Made by a program: the position numbers and the translations under genes. Shown here piece by piece: positions 12,061-24,000 of a DNA stretch of 64,000 bases. Source of the stretch: Athripsodes cinereus. Its lineage: Eukaryota; Arthropoda; Insecta; Trichoptera; Leptoceridae. Position 1 is the stretch's first letter. The number at the start of each line of letters is the position of its first letter. The notes beneath the pieces were generated by a model that was given only the letters and a program-made list of their open reading frames with translations, was not told where the DNA came from and made no database searches. The DNA is taken from NCBI GenBank assembly GCA_947579605.1, contig OX388307.1, positions 21,801,237-21,865,236 on the forward strand, given 5' to 3'.

Positions 12061-12883
12061 AAGGTTCAGTTATTGTTGTTATTAAAAAGCTGAACACATA
12101 AACAAATGCTCAGCTGCTGCCCCTGCCTACAAATAATCCTGAGTGCCCCCTTGCTGTGTCTCTGTAAGACTGTGTTATCTGTAAGATTGGGTGCTTATAT
12201 TATTAGTTTCTAAGTAATTATATATAGTTGTTATTATAGATATTTGAAATATCTCACAAACAGTAATGACAATCAAAACAATAATATAATTAATAAGTTA
12301 ATAGATACATAAATATTTGCATATTGTGCATCTATACACATAATATTGTTTGTAATAAATATACTTCAGTAAGTAATAATGTTTTATTTTATTATTTGTA
12401 GAATCTTTATTTAAACAATTTTACCTATAGTTGTTAATATTATATCTATGAATACAATATATAGGTATAAGTACAGTACAATATTATATCTACTAATTAG
12501 GAAGATACATTTTAGAAATTCGAGGCGAATTCTCCAGAATCAACAATTACAGAAGACAACCTTATCTTATTCAACTATTAAAACCTCCGTGCCCTTAATG
12601 AAAAGACATGCAGTATGGTCAGCACACCAAATCTTTAAAATGAAGACCTTAAATATCTTATCGAAGATTTTTACTGACTTTTTCATGACCCTCAAAACAT
12701 TGCAGAAAGGAGAAAATAATGTATTTGAGGCATTCCTCAAAAGTATTATATTGCAAATAAATTGCAAAAACGTACCTGGTACCTACCTAGAAAATTTAAT
12801 AATTATTTGATGACTAGAATAACCACGTTCAAATATATTTCAGTACATTAAAAACATATCTTGCAATTTATTGTAACCCGACG
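12061..12883. other. Intergenic DNA with a possible very old repeat A copy
   Basis: Between about 12640 and 12740 'aaatatcttatcgaagattt…cctcaaaacattgcagaaag' faintly follows repeat A order. The 120-codon plus-strand frame at 12448-12810 covers this but has no recognisable domain. Confidence 0.3.
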
Positions 12884-13400
12884 TGAGGGTATGTCGTGAT
12901 GAGAGAGAAAATTATTACGTAATATACGCCACGCCAACAAAAAATAAGACATTCAGGATGGGTGGCAAACTTCATCGCTGAATTTAAGATGTAAAATGCC
13001 TTATAATTAATATTAGTGCCATTTATAATGTGTTAATTTAACTTTGTTTAAATTATCACAATGAATTTTTAATTTTGCGACCAGTTTCGACACATTAGTG
13101 TCGTTGACGATCACTTTGAAAACTGAGAGCAAATATTTTTATTTCCTTATTTAATTATGTATAGTTAGAGGGTGGTTAGGTGGGAGTGAATGATTTTGAA
13201 TGATTGGTTCATGATTGAGGGGAGGTGGATGTATATGAAAGGAGAATTATAGTGATAATTTAAACAAAGTAAGAAAACTAGTTTCTTTAAATCATGTAAA
13301 ATGTCCATAGTTTTTCGAACACCTGCCTTTTACAGGACACTCAAAAAGTTATGGAAAAGAGTGGGAAACTATTTCTTTACCGGGTGCTCAGCGGAATATT
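12884..13400 (+). repeat. Repeat A copy, split by a retroelement-like insertion
   Basis: The left part ends at 13000 with 'gacattcaggatgggtggca…cgctgaatttaagatgtaaaatgcc'. The right part restarts at 13294 with 'atgtaaaatgtcc' and continues 'tttttcgaacacctgcctt…caggacactcaaaaag…ctttaccgggtgctcagcgg'. The repeated 'atgtaaaatgYcc' on both sides is a target duplication. Confidence 0.75.
13001..13293 (-). mobile_element. Short insertion with Penelope-like terminal motif
   Basis: A block of about 290 bases sits inside repeat A between direct repeats of 'atgtaaaatgYcc'. On the minus strand it contains 'cgacactaatgtgtcgaaac', a short hairpin (CGACAC/GTGTCG) followed by GAAAC, like the motif found in terminal repeats of Penelope-like elements. 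Inverted copies of 'actttgtttaaattatcac' lie near its two edges. It has no coding capacity. The family assignment is inference from the motif and from the non-fixed-length duplication. Confidence 0.45.
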
Positions 13401-13456
13401 ATAAATGTGCCCTTATTTGTAAATCATTAGTGATGAGTGGGTATCTATAAGTACTG

Positions 13457-13724
13457 CACTGAGAAAAATACTAACGAAATTTCACAACGAATCATTGGTA
13501 CGTACTGTTAGATTAGGACCAGAGATAGTACAAACGACTCATTCATTAGTACGAATCTAAATCTATAATATTAACTTTTCGCAAACAAATTGTCGGTAAA
13601 TTTACCAACGACTTGTTTGCGATAGGTTAATATTATAGATTCGTACTAATGAATCGTTTGTACTATCTCTGGTCCTAATCTGATAGTACGTACCAATGAT
13701 TCGTTGTGAGTATTTTTCTCAGTG
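13457..13724. mobile_element. Foldback MITE (long near-perfect palindrome)
   Basis: The left arm begins cactgagaaaaatactaacg and the right arm ends …tatttttctcagtg. The arms pair over roughly 125 bases each around an axis near 13590 (…aattgtcggtaaatttaccaacgac…), with shared blocks 'ttggtacgtac', 'accagagatagtacaaacga' and 'cattagtacgaatct'. There is almost no loop and no coding capacity. Target duplication is not clear, so the superfamily is undetermined. Confidence 0.9.
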
Positions 13725-14270
13725 TGAGTATGTATCTAATCATTGTTTTCACATTCATGTAATATATACTTACCTAATACGTAGGTAATAATGTTGACAT
13801 CACGCGATATATGTTATTAACATTTAGATAATTATCATAATTATTATTGCATTTTTCGACATGATTGTGTAAGCTAACTTAATGAATAATATTGATAAAA
13901 ATTATTTTATTATGTGACGCCGCTTACAATAATCGCTTCCTCAAATATTAAAATAATATAATAATATTTAATATACAAAATCAGACACATTATATCAAAT
14001 AATTAGCAATTCGATTAAACTTTTGTCGAAATTATTAGGTATACAGTATATGATAAGAGTGTAGGTATAGGCATACCAGAAGCTCTTCTATAAGGGTAAG
14101 GAGGTGCTTCATATTATTGTATTTGAATTAGGTAAACTTATGGAAGCAAGGTTTGTAAAATATTGATTGATTTCCAAAACATCATTATTTACTAATATTG
14201 CTTGAAATATATCCCTGAAGCGATAAAACATGTATTTAGCAGTTACTATACTATATTATAATTAATACAA
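13725..14270. other. AT-rich intergenic DNA, nothing recognised
   Basis: No supported feature. Confidence 0.4.
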
Positions 14271-14445
14271 CGACTGGTGTGGCGCGGAGTCTAACGCACT
14301 TGCCTTTGAGTCACGAGGTCCCGGGTTCGATTCCCGGCCACGGCAAAATGAAGAATGATCTTTTTCAAATTGTCCTGGGTGTGGGTGTTACATGTAGGTA
14401 TATGTGTGTAGTGCATTGTAATGTGTATCGTCGTGTTATTTAGTC
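14271..14445 (+). mobile_element. tRNA-derived SINE (family A), copy 1
   Basis: Starts cgactggtgtggcgcggagt (A box TGGCGCGGAG) and has a perfect B box ggttcgattcc at 14324-14334. The body follows with 'caaaatgaagaatgatcttt', 'tgtcctgggtgtgggtgtta' and 'gtgcattgtaatgtgtatcg'. A second copy at 58055-58318 is longer at its 3' end. Two dispersed copies with the same non-tRNA body show it is a SINE rather than a tRNA gene. Confidence 0.85.
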
Positions 14446-17026
14446 AAAATTAAATTAACAGATATAAAATATGTAATTTAATAAAATAAGACAGAAGATA
14501 CAATTAAAATGAAAAAAATAGACTACCATCATGTTTGAATAATTTCAAAATAAACATAAGGAAGGTGATGATAATTTATATGTACGAGTAGATACACCTA
14601 GTTCTAGAATTCCTAGAAAAAATACGATGATACAATTTTTTTATGATACAAACTCTGTTATGGTTCCTATATTATTAAATCTATATTATTAATGAAATCA
14701 CAGAACATTAATTAAATGAAGCAAATTTTATAAGAAGAAAAGAAAAATTGTGAATGATAATTAAATTGAATAAAAACATAAAAGTGGTATATTTTTTCGG
14801 AATATAGGTACATATCACGAAGTTATATTTAGCATTATAATATCACGTAAATATATTATTATTATGTGATATAATATAAATTCTTCGCGGATATTAAGTC
14901 GAATAATCATACCATTTCAGTAGACATATAATAAAATTTGACCCCTGATTACAATTGATAAAAAAAATCACAAGTTTCCCAATGCATTGATGCTCAATAA
15001 TGTTGAAATTTGAAGAAAACGTTTTCTTTTTTGAGAATTTCTCAATATTTTTATATTCTGAAAAGTTGAAAGATATCGTGATTCCTACATAATCTCTCCC
15101 ACTGCCCAAAATTATTTGTATTTTACCAAGCTGTACCTGTTACTATATGAGTAAAATATGTATTATTTAATTGTTATAGTGATGTTTTTTTATCATATAA
15201 TATTTAAGAAGATACCGACAAAGATTCAAACATTAAAAAAATCAATATTATCAAATAAACCAATAACAGTCCCATGGAATACCAATCACTTACGATTGGT
15301 GCTACAAAAAGAGAAAAAATTGAACTTTATAATTTGCTAGGATTGAAGAATATGTAAAATTTATTATTTACATTAAACTAACAATAAGACAGAAATTACA
15401 TATTTATAATTGAGATTTAAAAAAAATCGAAGTAATTTGCAGCAATTTAAAATTCACGTGACATAAGAATGTCCTGATAATATTTATTAAAAAAATAAAA
15501 TACTAATATGATTAACAAAGAGTAAAGTGAATGTGTAATAAAAAAGTTTCTTATCTGTAAATGAGTTGAAAGCTAAGAATGTGTCACTTATATAACACAC
15601 AGTTAATATTTTTTTATACCTATTTCATTATTATTTGCCATATTTGATTAATAACTTGTGTGTAGAATATACTGATTAAAAAATTAAATTACATATTCAT
15701 ACATGAAGTTCATATCATTAATTTTTCCTTGTGTTATCAGTTTTATTAACAAAAAATTATAACAATTTTATTATTAATCAAATTCATTTTAATGGGTTAC
15801 TGATATATTCTTTTATAATTTCATTATTTAAAACAGAAAGTAATATAAACAACAGGTTTTTCTCTTTGAAATGACCACCCATATTATTATATCTTTTTTC
15901 AGTATATAGTTTAAAAAAATTAAATCGATGTCCATTATGCTCATACATTATGCGTCAAAAGTTTAAAATAAAAATTATTTTACAGTTTACATCTTAATAT
16001 AATAGTATTTTTCAAATTTTGACTTTCTGTAATACGGGGTATAAATTTTAATGTAACATAAAAAAAATCTATATTACAAGCTAAAAATATACACAGATAG
16101 CAACATATGCTTGGGTCGGTAATGAGATTCGAACCTGTGATTATTGTTTATCCCATAATTATTAATTTGAAATAATGTCATAGTAACTATTATTATTTGT
16201 GAAGTGATAAGAGATGAATTTATTCAGGTACTAGTCATATGTACAGCGACAACAATATAACATATTACAATATAAACACGATAATACATTCAAAATTATT
16301 TTTTTGGAAAAACAACACTGTGTTTGTTGTAGCACCTACTGTGATAGATGTGTTGGTAATGTTGGTATACCTACATGTAAGTAAATTATATATGTATTAA
16401 GTATTGTGATAAATGAATACCTATATAATAATTAATTGCGTGTTAACAGAGTTGTAGTCTTTATCTTAAGTCACAATATGTCAAGAATAATATAAACATG
16501 TTGGCTGGGGGTCCTTAGACCTTATCAATATTTTTATTATTAGGGTTTTCATATATACAGTCATATTGTTGTTATGTTATGATACATGAGATTGTTTATG
16601 CTTTGTACCTACACTATTCTATTCAGAAGTACCTACGTATGCTGCATATTAAATACGTAAATGAACTTTGCCACAATATAATTTCAATAATATTTTTCCA
16701 TCATTTCGATGAATAATATAATAATATTTGTATTGACTGAGTTTTGGACTATCTGAGATCTACATATAACAACCAACACACACTGAAATAGAATAATTAT
16801 TATTTCACTGATCGCTATTGAAAATATGCACTTATAAGATATTTCGATGATTTTCAATTTGTAATACATTTTGTTGTACATTGCGAGTACTCTAAAAAAA
16901 TATTCGCCGTTTTGTATTTGACTAGAATCATATTTGCCGCCAATTTTCATTGAACTTTGTGGAAATCTATGAACTGCATGGTAACTCAACACAATATTAT
17001 AACCGTGTTATAATCTCGTGGTAACT
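14446..17026. other. Long AT-rich intergenic stretch, nothing recognised
   Basis: Open frames of 60 to 102 codons here are lysine/isoleucine/asparagine-rich low-information frames. I see no splice-linked exons, RNA genes or bounded elements. Confidence 0.45.
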
Positions 17027-17038
17027 GAGAATAGTCGT

Positions 17039-17092
17039 CCTGATCACTCGTAAACGAGTGGATGGCCTTTGAAAATAGAATAGAATAGAATA
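17039..17092 (+). mobile_element. Extremely short non-LTR insertion with 12-bp target duplication
   Basis: The 12-base word gagaatagtcgt occurs at 17027-17038 and again at 17093-17104. Between them lies a 54-base insert starting cctgatcactcgtaaacgag and ending in an (AATAG)n tail. A long direct duplication plus a simple-repeat 3' tail is the signature of target-primed reverse transcription, here with extreme 5' truncation. Confidence 0.75.
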
Positions 17093-17142
17093 GAGAATAG
17101 TCGTTTTCACCATTTACTATGATATTATAATATGACTAGGGG

Positions 17143-17235
17143 ATTCGATCCCGACCCTTTTTTCTAATCCCGGGATTTCGGGATTATCTATAGTTGATCC
17201 CGGGATCCCGGGACTAGTCCCGGGATTGTATTGGT
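17143..17235. repeat. CCCGGGATT cluster
   Basis: Within about 90 bases the words 'tcccgggatt', 'gatcccgggatcccggga' and 'agtcccgggatt' recur in both orientations, in sharp contrast with the AT-rich flanks. It resembles the GC-rich subterminal repeats of hAT-type elements, but no bounded element was found. Confidence 0.5.
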
Positions 17236-17472
17236 AATGTAAAGTGGTAACAAAAAGTCAGTAGGCCATGTCAAAATCACTTTTTTTTATTTATCTGGCA
17301 ATGAATTTAAGTTTTGAATCTGTAAAAAGTCGGTTAAACAAAATTACACTTCAATCTTATTCTAACATAAACAAACAAGGCACTTCTGTTTATGATTTAT
17401 AAAAGTAACAATTTAACTTTTTTATATTCTTTAATTGAATTCTTGTATTTGTATTTATTTCATAGTTTTAAC

Positions 17473-18748
17473 CAGAGATGTGACGTATTTGAAATTAAAG
17501 TACTTAAAACACAAGTACAGAATACAAAGTACGTATTTTCATTTTGTATTTGAAATTCGTTTTCGTAAAGAGTATTTTGTATTTTATTTGAAATACTTTT
17601 TTTGAGTATTTTGTATTTTACACAAAATACTTTTACAAAATACCTTCTTATTTGTTTGAAACAAAATTCTGCCATTAATTGATATGCGCGTATGCAAGCT
17701 TTTTTTTGTCAATTTGTTGAATTACGAATACAACGTTTCCATTAGAGTACTCCATATTTGAGATATACACACATAATAATGATGATTGAACTAATTATAC
17801 ATGACGCCGTTGAATGATACATGACCATTCCAAGGGCGCTGTGATTTCTTCTGAACTGCAGCGTTTTCAACTTTGTCTGCAGGCAATCTGTTCCAGGCAA
17901 TTGACGCTGAGACTCTGGTTCTCCTTTCTGTAAATTTAGAGGTATTTGCAATATTGAACACTACGAGTTTGTTCACGGCATTAGAAGCTGAGCACAGTCT
18001 TCAGTCGTGGTGTGCTACCTTGTGGACAGTGAGACACAGTTTAAACTCCACTCTCTCTGAGACTCTCAGCTAGCGTAGACTTCTTAGTAGTGAAGTGATG
18101 TGCCAGCTCTGATTCTCTCTGTAAATGATTCGGAGGCAACATTAAAAACCATCTGAAAACGATCGAGAAAGGTCTGGAGCAGTCCTGTATATAATATGAT
18201 GTTACAGTAGTCCGTAGTAGTCCGCACGATTTCAGATTCGGAGTATCCATCCTGATTTATTCTGCAGCCCAAGTTCAGGAATTCTCTAACCTGCTTGATA
18301 CTCACTCCATTTATGACTATTTTCGCAGTCGCCTCATCACTTCGAATGACCATACATTTTGTATTGTCTTTATTTATTTTTTATGTTGTATTTTGATAGT
18401 TCTTCCTAAGACTTTGTTCAACTCATCTTCATTATCTGCAAGCAATGCTATATCGAATCATGTCAACCCTTTCTCCATTTATCTATACTCTTGTCCAGTT
18501 ATTCATTTCTTCTATCTATTCATCAATGGCTCGCTGTACATAATAGTTAAAGAGTGCTGGAAATATTTAATACCCCTGTCTTAAACCTTGTTCGACTATT
18601 TGTAAAAGGTATATTAAATAAGTATTTTAAAATACGTATTTTGTACTTAAATACCATTTTGAAAAAGTATTTTGTATTTGAAATACAAAAATTCAAAAGT
18701 TGGTATTTGTATTTAAATACTTTTTTGAAAGTATTTTGCACATCTCTG
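17473..18748 (-). mobile_element. hAT-like non-autonomous element, copy 1 (CAGAGATGTG ends)
   Basis: The 1,276-base element starts cagagatgtgacg and ends …gcacatctctg. It is flanked by a perfect 8-base duplication gttttaac (17465-17472 and 18749-18756), diagnostic of hAT-type integration. Each end carries a dense array of 'aaatacaaaatactttt' words. The interior holds a degenerate reverse-transcriptase segment read on the minus strand and no hAT transposase. The same element, opposite orientation, is at 32196-33618. Confidence 0.92.
17780..18480 (-). pseudogene. Reverse-transcriptase fragment inside hAT-like copy 1
   Basis: Minus-strand frames give ADNEDELN (downstream of a damaged RT active-site box), then MVIRSDEATAKIVINGVSIKQVREFLNLGC (the 'V…F…LG' block after the RT fingers/palm), then SASIAWNRLPADKVENAAVQ (the usual RT C-terminal 'WN.LP' block). 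The frames are shifted relative to one another. Before ADNEDE the sequence runs 'cgatatagcattgcttgc', where the family has the F/Y-A-D-D box; the two aspartates are missing through a small deletion. It is cargo of the hAT-like element, not a resident retrotransposon. Confidence 0.7.
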
Positions 18749-18756
18749 GTTTTAAC

Positions 18757-19393
18757 CCAGAACAGTTTTAGTTTAGTGGGGCAATATATTCTATAATGTT
18801 GTTATTTATGTTTGTTTGTATGTACTATTTTGGATTTTTTTTTTAAAAAATCAACTTATTTATATTTAGCTTAACCCATAACAAAAAAAATATACTACAG
18901 GGATCAATGTTAAAACTCGTATTTTTAAATCAAATTGACCAGACTTTATGAATTATTTATTCGAATGAGGTCGATGAGTGATTTTTTGATGCTATTTTTT
19001 AAAATATCAAATCACTCGAGCATTGTTAAAAGACTATTCCAACGCGATTTGCAGCTAAACAATAAACTAAGCTCTCTTCCATGTTCCTTTTCAATAAAGT
19101 TTTGAAGCATAGTATCATTCTTCAAAGATGCTTTTTTTATATACTTTTATTACTAAAAAATATGTTAACAAAGTCTATATTGTTGCCTAATCCCTTATGG
19201 GGATTTTGGGCTGTGATCTTAAATATCTTACATTACAATAATAAAATTAAACAATCAAAAAATAAATATTGTACATATATTATGTTTATACCTATAATAA
19301 ACTATCCGCCCCACAAAGTCCAGAACAACCCGTGCCCGATTCTTAGATAAAAATAAGAACCACTACGAACTTTCTTTACGACTTCTGTGAAGC
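18757..19393. other. AT-rich intergenic DNA, nothing recognised
   Basis: No supported feature. Confidence 0.4.
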
Positions 19394-19560
19394 TGTGTCA
19401 ATATAAATCAAGAATGGGATTGGTGGCAAACTTCATCGCTGAATTTAAGATGTAAAATGTCTTATTTTTTTCGAACACCTACCTTAAACAGGACACTCAA
19501 CAACTTGCGGAGAAGAGTGGGAGAGCAAGTCTTTACTGGATGCTCCACGGGATAATACAA
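19394..19560 (+). repeat. Repeat A copy
   Basis: Reads 'gattggtggcaaacttcatcg…gaatttaagatgtaaaatg…ttcgaacacctaccttaaac…aggacactcaacaacttgcg…gtctttactggatgctccacgg', the 3' two thirds of the family. Confidence 0.75.
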
Positions 19561-19612
19561 TATAAATTATAACTATAGGAAACACTTTACAAATGATCGT
19601 CACCCTACTAAT

Positions 19613-20337
19613 TTAAGGGGCCCCTTTTAGCAAAAACGATAAAAAATTAAATTTTCAACAAGTTTGGTACACAAACTCTCAAAACTTGTTGACCCTACGA
19701 ACATTTTGATTTGATAAAATATGAAAACAAATATTAATTACCAATATCAAACTTTAACTTTAAAAAAAAAACTCTATTTTAGCTTTATAGTATTCGTTTA
19801 TAAAAAAGCATATTTCTAAATTCGGGGGTGTGTTTGGTACATTAATGCACGAGAATCCTACAAATTTCCATATATTTATTTTAATATTGAGAATACTTAG
19901 ATAGTTATTACAATTATAGAACAAAAAAAAACTATTTTTTTTTGTTTTTTTCATGGATATTGACCGACTAAAAAAAATTTTTCTGATAAATTTCTCATAT
20001 TTTGAAACCAAAAATCACCTCATGAACTTTATTTTTTGTATACTAAAAAAAGTTTACTAAAATCTATAGTATTTATATGCTTGATAGGATGAATAAAATA
20101 TATATATATATATATATATTACAAATAATTTGTATTTTGATATAACAAAGAGTACCTAAATAAATCTCGTCAGTCCGCGATTTATTTTTTAGTAAAAAAC
20201 TAATATTGGTAATAAATATTTGATTTTTTATTTTATCAAATCAATATGTTCGCAAGGGTCAACAAGTTTTGGCAGTTTTTCTATCAAATTTGTTGAAAAT
20301 AGAAAATTTTACCGTTTTTGCTAAACGGGGGCCTTAA
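19613..20337. mobile_element. TTAA-flanked non-autonomous element, copy 3
   Basis: TTAA lies at 19613-19616 and 20334-20337. The element starts ggggcccct, ends …gctaaacgggggcc, and has the same inverted-repeat arms and interior as copies 1 and 2, with a longer (TA)n near 20098. Confidence 0.88.
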
Positions 20338-21058
20338 TAAAAAGGTATTTATTGTAAAAGAGTATTGCCATTCTGCTAAATAAAAATCATACGATTCCAA
20401 TGAAAATTAAAATAAATATGAGTTATAAATTATTATATTCTATTATGAAAAAATATTTATTATTTTTTTTATTAAATTAAGTCGTCAATCGTGTTTTTAT
20501 AAATTATTCAACTCTAAAGGTGTTTAAATATTTTCTTTACTGGTAATTTATTAAAAAAAGGTACATTTTCTCTAGTCGCTATCTCGCCTGGCAATATTTT
20601 TTTTTATAGAAAAATCAACCTTATTGCTAAATCAGAGAGCGCATTATATTTGGTTGAATTTGGTTGTAAAATGTACAGTCTTGTAAGATTATAATGTCTT
20701 AAATATAAAAATATTGAAACATTGTTACGCAATATGTTGAATGTCAATGTCAAAAAGTAATGACAGCAGCTGTCAAGAAAATGTTAAAATTTGCAAATTG
20801 TTGGCTGGTGAACAGGTGAAATGAATTATTGCTTTCGAAATCTTAGCATTTGTTGCAACTGCGAAGTACGTGTCAAAATTAGGAAATGTTTCAAAAGTTT
20901 ATAATCGCCATTTACAGGCTGTTAACGCCGATTTTGTAGTGATAATGCGTTTATTGTTATGTGCAATTTACATACGCGTATTTATAATTTATGTCAAAAT
21001 GAAAGCTAATTATATTCATAATTGTACCTGTTGCTATTGATATATTTCAAAAATTAAT
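20338..21058. promoter_or_regulatory. Upstream region of SLC25A38 (promoter and 5' UTR presumed)
   Basis: The 720 bases before the first coding exon contain no repeat with definable ends. No TATA box or initiator can be singled out with confidence; the promoter role is positional inference. Confidence 0.35.
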
Positions 21059-24000
21059 ATGAAGTCAACCGAAGAAGGCATTCCTCTTGATATTACCCCA
21101 GATCAACTGTCTGAGCCGTCCACAAAACATAAAGGAAGTGATGTAAGTAATTCAGTAAGATTTATCAGAGAAAATGTCGATCAAAATACAGCTGTTGTAA
21201 ATATTTAGATTACTTATCATGTGTAGGGTGCAGTTATTGCTGTTTAGTGATTAGGGAGTTACTCATAATGTGAGATAAACCTCAAACTAAATGCTTAGGT
21301 ATACAAAACATACAATACTTACATCAAAGTTATGATTATCATAGGAATTAAATCTCATATACATTTTAATACTAAATCCTACTAAAATATTATTTCGTTA
21401 AAGTTAGTCTGCTATAAATATTGTATAGATATACATCTTGACATGACATAATTATATATGTTTCACTTCAAGAAGACCATAGGTTTAAATGTAAAATGAT
21501 TTGATAGCAATAGTCGGTATCTTTTTTTGAAGATGTGTCACTGTGTCTATTATAATTATTAACCTATATATTATCATTTGAGACAAACTCTTAAGTGAAG
21601 TAACCAGCAGTTATAATATTTTCATAATGTTTTATAGAATAATGTTCTTCATGTACCCTTTGTTTGCTAAATAGTAATTAACACTATACAGAAATAGTAT
21701 AATTAAGGTCATTTTTGATTTATAATCACATTATGTAGCCAATTAATGTAACCCGTAGGATCTTATTGATATAATATTATTATAAATAATTATCATTTTA
21801 AGCATATCATGACACAAAGAGTTCACAAAAGTTATCAAAACAAAATAAAATGTTTAATTAATCACATTTGCATTGGTGTAGACACGTCTACATATACATA
21901 GTAATATGCATATCCTCACTGTACACTTTGCTCTATTGATAAGACACAAGGCTTTATATAAAAAGGTATTTCACATATTATGATATAATACTGTGGATGC
22001 ATGTGGTAGGCAAATTAATTAGGTATCTATTAATATTTAACTTTTATATTGAATGAAAAAAATATCCCCTTATAGATAATATATTATTATGTATGGTCAA
22101 TGTTGTAAGTTGATAAAAAAATATTTTCTTCATTTTAATTTGATTTAATGTCTGTTTAACATTTCCTGAAACATGACTTGATAAAGCTTTTGGTATTATG
22201 TTGATCTTTTTTAATTCTTATATATTTGGTGTTTGCTGCAAATATTTTGCAACAATCATAAATACAGCCTTCACAGGTTGCTTACCATATGTAGTATGAA
22301 AAATCATCAGTATGAAAAAATGGACATTGTTAAAATTAACCAGAAGTTTCAATTGGAGAACTATCAGTGGGCTCTGATTGGTTTTGTGCGTAATATATTG
22401 TATTCCATGCTTGAAAAAGTGTGACGGATTTAGTATTTTCCAAACTGCACAATAATATTTTGTAAAGTAGGTAATAATAGAAGTCATATTTCTGTCAGAT
22501 GTTGGGTGTCCCTTATTTGGTCAAAAATTTTTTTTTTTCAGTTATTGAAACGCATACCCTCTAATTATGTTTACTAGCCTACTACTTACCCAAATACAGA
22601 ATTTAAGCTTTCTACGTTGATTGGAACCCGTGCCGACAGAGCCTCAATGTTTTAGAAAAAAGCAGCTTAAAGCGTTTTTTAAATTTAGCTGTAGATCATC
22701 ACTTAATACCACTATGTTAGCTAAATACTGATGAAAACACAAATTTATATGGAGCATTTCTTATAATTATCAAAAAAAGTTACAAACTTGATATTAATTA
22801 ATTTGGATATATCCTCTAAAAAGTCTCTTCTTTACAGTCTAGGTACATTTTTCTTTGTTCATGCACACAACGTCATAAGAACTGATTCTATTCTTCGTCT
22901 GTGGTTATCAAACCATGAAAGCCTTGGATTAGTTTAACAGCTCTTCCAGCTGTGTCATTCACTGCTTGTAAGCTAGATATCTTTTTTTAAGCTTCCACAA
23001 ATGCCACAATTTCTTTATATGAAGATACACCTTCTTGAACGAAACTGCTGTCAAGTTTTAGTGAAAATAAATATTTGCTCTTGAAGGATACAAAATTACA
23101 AAAAGAATATGGTATAACATATTAAATAAATTGAGCATTACTACCTAACATATAGGGGAGCCAGGCATCTGTTCCTTCGATTGTTCATATCTCTTACTGA
23201 AATCACCAAAGTTTTCTTTTTTTGTAAATTTTCTACAGTGGTCCCTTTGGTCTGCTCATCAATTTCATCATAAAAATTAAAAGAACGGCTATTTCTTTTG
23301 ACAAATATCACAAAATGTTCACTGAACTTGTTTTAAGTCGCTTTGGAAATCAACTTGTCAGTTCTTTCGTTACCATTTAATGTTTTTAAAAAACACAAGT
23401 CTTGATTCGGCGCTTTCACCACCAAACAGCATTCAAGCAAGGACTTTACATAAACTACCACAATAAACAAACAAACATCTAGTAAAGTTTCTTTTGTCCT
23501 AAGCGCCCATTTTAAACTGAGACTGCAATAAACATATTTTTGAAGAGTAAATAGCTTTTGCCATCCATCGTGCTTGATGCATTGCGCCAGTAGACCTGAT
23601 TTTTAAATTATGTGGATGCCAAAGGCTCTCTCAGGCGTATCAAAGCTGTGTAAAGCAGCAGGTGCCAACAAGCTCTCTGAAACCATACGCTTTAATCTCT
23701 TTTTCTCTTCTGCTAGTTTTTTCAGCCTTGCTTTTTTTCAATTTCAACCATTTTTTTGTCAACACTCGCTAAGCATCCTGTACGTCTTGGTTCTCTTTGC
23801 TTTTATAATAATTTATTATCTTCTTTGATTTTTAGTCTTTTGAGACCATCGGCGAATACAATTTCGCATAAATTATCCAATTCAAGTGGAAATTCTCCTC
23901 ACGGTGCCTATGAAAATCCTGAATCTTCTTGCTATTTTTTGGCAGCTCTTTCCATTTTTGCATTCACTAACATTCAACTTTATATCGCATATGTCGAAAG

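Noticed and set aside
12448..12810. 120-codon plus-strand open frame
   Set aside because: Lysine/isoleucine-rich, overlaps a faint old repeat A copy, no protein motif.
14283..14342. A tRNA-like segment with good A and B boxes (also at 58069-58130 and, minus strand, near 11000)
   Set aside because: Each is the head of a dispersed SINE with a shared non-tRNA body; no proper acceptor stem, and multiple copies have the same flank.
17742..18250. Several 60-70-codon frames on both strands as small genes
   Set aside because: All lie inside hAT-like copy 1 and are pieces or shadows of the degenerate RT segment.
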